64,000 nucleotides of DNA from Brachypodium distachyon (lineage: Eukaryota; Streptophyta; Magnoliopsida; Poales; Poaceae): the NCBI RefSeq assembly GCF_000005505.3, contig NC_016132.3, positions 54,822,914 to 54,886,913 of the forward strand. The letters run 5' to 3'. The position numbers and the translations under genes are program-made. Below, one piece after another: positions 60,750 to 64,000 of the stretch; position 1 is the first letter of the stretch, and every line of letters begins with the position of its first letter. Below the pieces are notes generated by a model that worked only from the letters and a program-made list of their open reading frames with translations, was not told the origin of the DNA and searched no databases.

Positions 60750-61560
60750 TGTAGCACCAGTGGCACCCGGGTACCACCGTTGCATGACGCGTGGGCCACC
60801 TAGCTTGCTCCTCGGGAGGATCGTACCTCGGGCAGCACCCCGCGAGCTGCTCGGGGAGTCACCAGCACGGCAGGGCTAGCCGGGCTGCGGGGGTTGCCCT
60901 GGAGGGCAGCAAGAGAAATCCTGCCTGGGCGCTTCCCGGGAAGGTTACTTGCCGGGAAGGGCGTTCCCGGGCGCAGGCGCCCATTACAGGAGCGGGACCG
61001 AGTGGGCAGGACAGCAACGCCACGTGCCCGCTCGGCGGGCTCCCTGTGCGCAGGGTTCGCCAGGACAAGGAGTGAAGCACACTCAAGCATTAAATGCAAC
61101 GACATAAAGGGGATTCCCCGTCCAGTCAGCCTAGAGTGACTGGCCCGGGGTAAATTTTAGGCACGTAGGACCCTAGTTGCAGAGCTACCCATCCTGCATG
61201 CAAGCTAGCGTGGCTGGGCCGAGCTGCCCTGGCTCCCTGTTCGCCATCTGTCACCCATGCACCGAGGCACCTGTGGTATCCCCTTCGGTATAAAAGGAGG
61301 ACCCCGGCTAACGATCAAAGGGTTCGTTCCGTCCGGGTTGGATGGACCCTCAGTTTACTACTAACTCTAGCCAAGAGTAGCAAGTAGCACTTAGCTAAGA
61401 AGAGAGAGAGAGAGCACCCGGGGACTCCCCCCGGCAACTTGTAAACCCTTGCTCATCGGTTAATAACAAACTCGGAAGCAGGACGTAGGGTTTTACACCT
61501 CAGGGTGGCCCGAACCTGGGTAAAAACGATCTTGTGTTCATCGTGTCGCAGCGCTTGACA
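60750..61560 (+). repeat. Long terminal repeat of a gypsy-like retrotransposon (approximate limits)
   Basis: A sharp change from AT-rich to GC-rich DNA, with a TGTAGCACC start and a GCGCTTGACA end, gives TG...CA limits about 811 bp apart. It contains a TATA box (GGTATAAAAGGAGG, near 61288) and a long leader (AGAGAGAGAG run near 61403), as in an LTR promoter reading to the right. TTGGCCCCACCGG follows the end where a primer-binding site is expected, but I could not match a tRNA. The second LTR is outside the window, so the limits are provisional. Confidence 0.6.
61288..61296 (+). promoter_or_regulatory. LTR TATA box
   Basis: TATAAAAGG motif within the LTR, in plus orientation, well placed for transcription rightward into the retroelement. 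Confidence 0.55.
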
Positions 61561-61610
61561 TTGGCCCCACCGGCGATCGCCGAAGCGATCCTCGTCGCCC
61601 ACTGCCGAAC

Positions 61611-64000
61611 CTAAAAGGGGGTGCTCGCGCATCCCCGGTGTCTGAGCGCCGTGCTACGACATCTGCCCCTAGAGCTCGTCAAGATGGGCGAGGACAACGT
61701 GGCCAATTCGGACTCGAGTTGGGCGCTTTTCTCCTTGGCGGAGGTGAGCTCCTTCTCCCCCCGTGCCGACGCTGCTGCCGCGTCCTCCGTAGCCTTGGTC
61801 TGCCCCTCCAGCTTGGTGCGCAGCGCCTGGAGCTGGGAGAGGTAGCTACAGACCAGCTCGCTCTTCTCGTTGAGGCGAGCTTGGGCCGTCGCGAGCACCT
61901 CCTCGTGCTCCTTCTTGGCCTTCTCCTGCGCCGCGGCCATCGAGTCTAGGGCTTGCTGGTGCTCGGCGCGTTGGGCCTCCAGTTGCCGGTGGAGCTCTGC
62001 CTCGGGGACAACCGGCGCTGCGGCTTCATCCCTGGCCTGCCGAGCTAGGCGCGTCTCCTCCCGCAGTCGGGAGAGCTCCTGCCGCTCCCTCTCGACGGCC
62101 TGCCGCACCTCGCTGAGCTGGCCCTTCGCGAGCTCGTGGCGCTCCCTCACCTGGTTGAAGGAGGTGACGAACGCCAGTTGCTGCTCCTTGATGGTGTCAA
62201 GGAGCTAGTGCACCTGGTCGTAGATGCTTGGGTCCCAAGTCAGCTCGGCAAGGATGCCGAAATCTGGGCCGGTGGTAGCAGCGGACGACGACGAGGCCCC
62301 AACCGCCACTGTTTGGCCGAGAGGGGCGTCGTCCACTTGTGGCGGAGCCTCCTGTTGCTCCCCTGCCGCAGTCTCCTCCACACCCACGCCCACGGGTTGC
62401 GGGACTGGTGGAGTTGCCGCGCCCCCGGCAGGAGGTGCCTCCTGCTGGGAGACCGCGGGATCCGCGTCATCGGCCTGCACGGCCCGGGACGCGCCGCCGG
62501 GCTCTACCACGGCAGCGACGGTGGGCGCCGCCCCGGTTGCGTCCGGCGCGGTGGAGCTTGGCACGGGAGCCTCTTCTGGCTCCTCTCTCGTCCCCGCGTC
62601 TTCGACGTTGGAGCCGAGATCGACCACCGCATCGCCTGCTCCCATCGTGGGCGCAGTCGGGTCTGCGACAAAAAAAAGAATTAGAATCTAAAAATAAACT
62701 AAGTTACCGGGTGATGAACGCAAGGAAGCTCTGAACGAGTACCTTGCGGAGCCGCCGAGCTTGCGGGAGGAGCCTCCTCCTCCTCCGTCCCAGCCACTGT
62801 TGCCGGGGCGCCCGCCGCGGGCTAGACTTCGCCTGCGAATCAATGAAGCAGCACGGTTGCGGATCAACAGGCAGGAGAAGCGTAAACAACAAAACCAGGG
62901 GAGGGGTCAGTACCCGTTGCCGGCTCCTCCACCGGGATTGGATCGGCGGCAGGCGCAGTGGTGGCGCCACTGGCCCCCGCGCCGCCCGGGTCGGCGCTGG
63001 CGCAGGCCCGGGCGCGCGGCTTCTTGCTCGGCGCAGCGGGTGGTGAGTCGTTTCTCCCCCTCTTGCCGGCTCCCGTCGGGGTGCCGTCCTTCGGGGGGTT
63101 GAGCTTGAGCTCGAAGCCCCGGAAGAGTCCCCGCTTGGGCGGGGCCGTGGGCGCCCGTGGGGTTGCCGCGCCCCCGGTTGCCGCGGGAGCAGCCACGGCG
63201 CTAGCGGAATCTGCAAAGGTGGCCGCTGCTGTGGGCGCTCTTGATCTTCGTAGGATCAAGGGTGTGTCCTCCTCCTCCTCCTCCTCCGTCGCGGGGAGGA
63301 CCGCTTGGGTCCCGGCAACTTAATCCGCCTCGTCGCGAGAGGACTCGAGGTCGGGCCAGCTGAGCTCCGACTCTCCCCCACTGTCCTCGGCCACCCGCTT
63401 CCCTCGGGTTGCGGGTGGAGGGGGACGCGGGGCCCGAGCGGGGGAGTCAGACATCAGCCCCCACTCGTCGCAGGGTGGGTAGCCGCTGATAATCTTGTGC
63501 AACCCCGGGATGCCGGCATGGAGGGAGGGAGCCCCCGGCGGCAGCTCTGTGAAGGGGGCGTCTTCGCCGGTGATCCCCTTCACCCACGCCCGGATTGCTT
63601 CCGGGGCCACGCCCCCGTGCTGGAGGCGGGTCGTGTCCTCGGGCCCCGTGTATATCCACGCAGGGCGGGAACGCAGCTGCAGCGGCGCGATGCGCCGGCT
63701 GATGTAGGTGCGCGCCACGTCGAGGTCGGTGAGCCCTGCTAGCCACAGAGCCTTGATTCTCTCGACAACGGGGAGGAGTTCGGCGTCACGGCTGTAGCGG
63801 TTCCGCCAGGTGTCATTGGGCACCGGCAGCTCGGTGGACGTGTAGATGAACTCCTTGGGTTCCTCCACACGAACCCAGCACCAGTCCGCGTGCCACTCCT
63901 TCTCGATCTTCTTCTCCGACCGGACGATGAACTCCAATTTCATCCGGTTGCGGGCGCGGAAGACCACCCCCGACGACATCGCCCCCGCCTGCTCGACGCG
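61611..64000 (-). pseudogene. 'Putative gypsy type transposon' ORF (Transposase_28-like), decayed, 5' end off window
   Basis: Minus-strand exons 62914-64000 (open to the window edge), 62743-62832 and 61611-62662 join in phase. The first part has a globular domain (FRARNRMKLEFIVRSEKK, HADWCWVRVEEPKEFI, LWLAGLTDLDVARTYISRRI, RAWVKGITG) typical of the plant gypsy-type transposon family. It is followed by a Pro/Ala/Lys-rich linker (GLFRGFELKLNPPKDGTPTG, PSKKPRARA) and a long coiled coil (AVERERQELSRLREETRLAR...). Three in-frame nonsense codons break it: TAA at 63320-63322, TAG at 62822-62824 and TAG at 62205-62207. The frame around each stays open, so these are point changes in an otherwise well-kept copy. 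It is antisense to the adjacent LTR's TATA box. Its role in the element's life cycle is unknown. Confidence 0.78.

Overview
The window is nuclear DNA of a grass (Poaceae), probably a pooid with a compact genome. The support is GC-rich coding exons with GT-AG introns, several Stowaway-type MITEs with CTCCCTCC-type ends at TA targets, Tourist-like MITEs, a CACTA element, and seven ordinary plant genes in 64 kb. No bacterial, organellar or viral features were seen. The species assignment is inference; all gene models below were built by hand from reading frames, splice sites and conserved motifs.

Layout, left to right. (1) 1-9.4 kb: two tandem minus-strand LigB/DODA-type extradiol dioxygenase genes; the left one runs off the window. 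They share exon structure and intron sequence, but each intron has its own MITE insertions and repeat expansions. An F-box pseudogene lies between them. (2) 11.1-13.5 kb: a six-exon SET-domain protein methyltransferase (minus) with an acidic, internally repeated insertion, followed at 13.6 kb by a tRNA-Ser(CGA) with plant-type external signals. (3) 17.4-19.0 kb: a DUF506 (PDDEXK-like) gene with an overlapping upstream ORF. (4) 19-35 kb: gene-poor and repeat-bearing; its clearest feature is a 1,163-bp CACTA element with a perfect AGG target duplication and a broken Ulp1-like relic. (5) 35.3-40.6 kb: a GT8 glucuronosyltransferase of the GUX/PGSIP family. (6) 43.6-46.6 kb: a PMEI-pectinesterase gene (minus). 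(7) 48.5-52.0 kb: a TBL-type polysaccharide O-acetyltransferase (minus). (8) 53.8-60.7 kb: an AT-rich block with very frequent GTAC, holding a decayed FAR1/MULE transposase and a small intact-looking three-exon acidic gene of unknown function. (9) 60.75-64 kb: an LTR and the adjoining 'putative gypsy type transposon' ORF, decayed by three nonsense codons and running off the right end.

Three neighbouring genes (GUX-type, pectinesterase and TBL-type) all act on cell-wall polysaccharides: xylan glucuronidation, pectin de-methylesterification and wall-polymer O-acetylation. They lie on different strands with ordinary intergenic gaps, so this is most simply chance proximity. No wholly new system could be demonstrated; the best leads are the GTAC-rich block with its orphan acidic gene, the repeat insertion in the SET protein, and the start-overlapping upstream ORFs.
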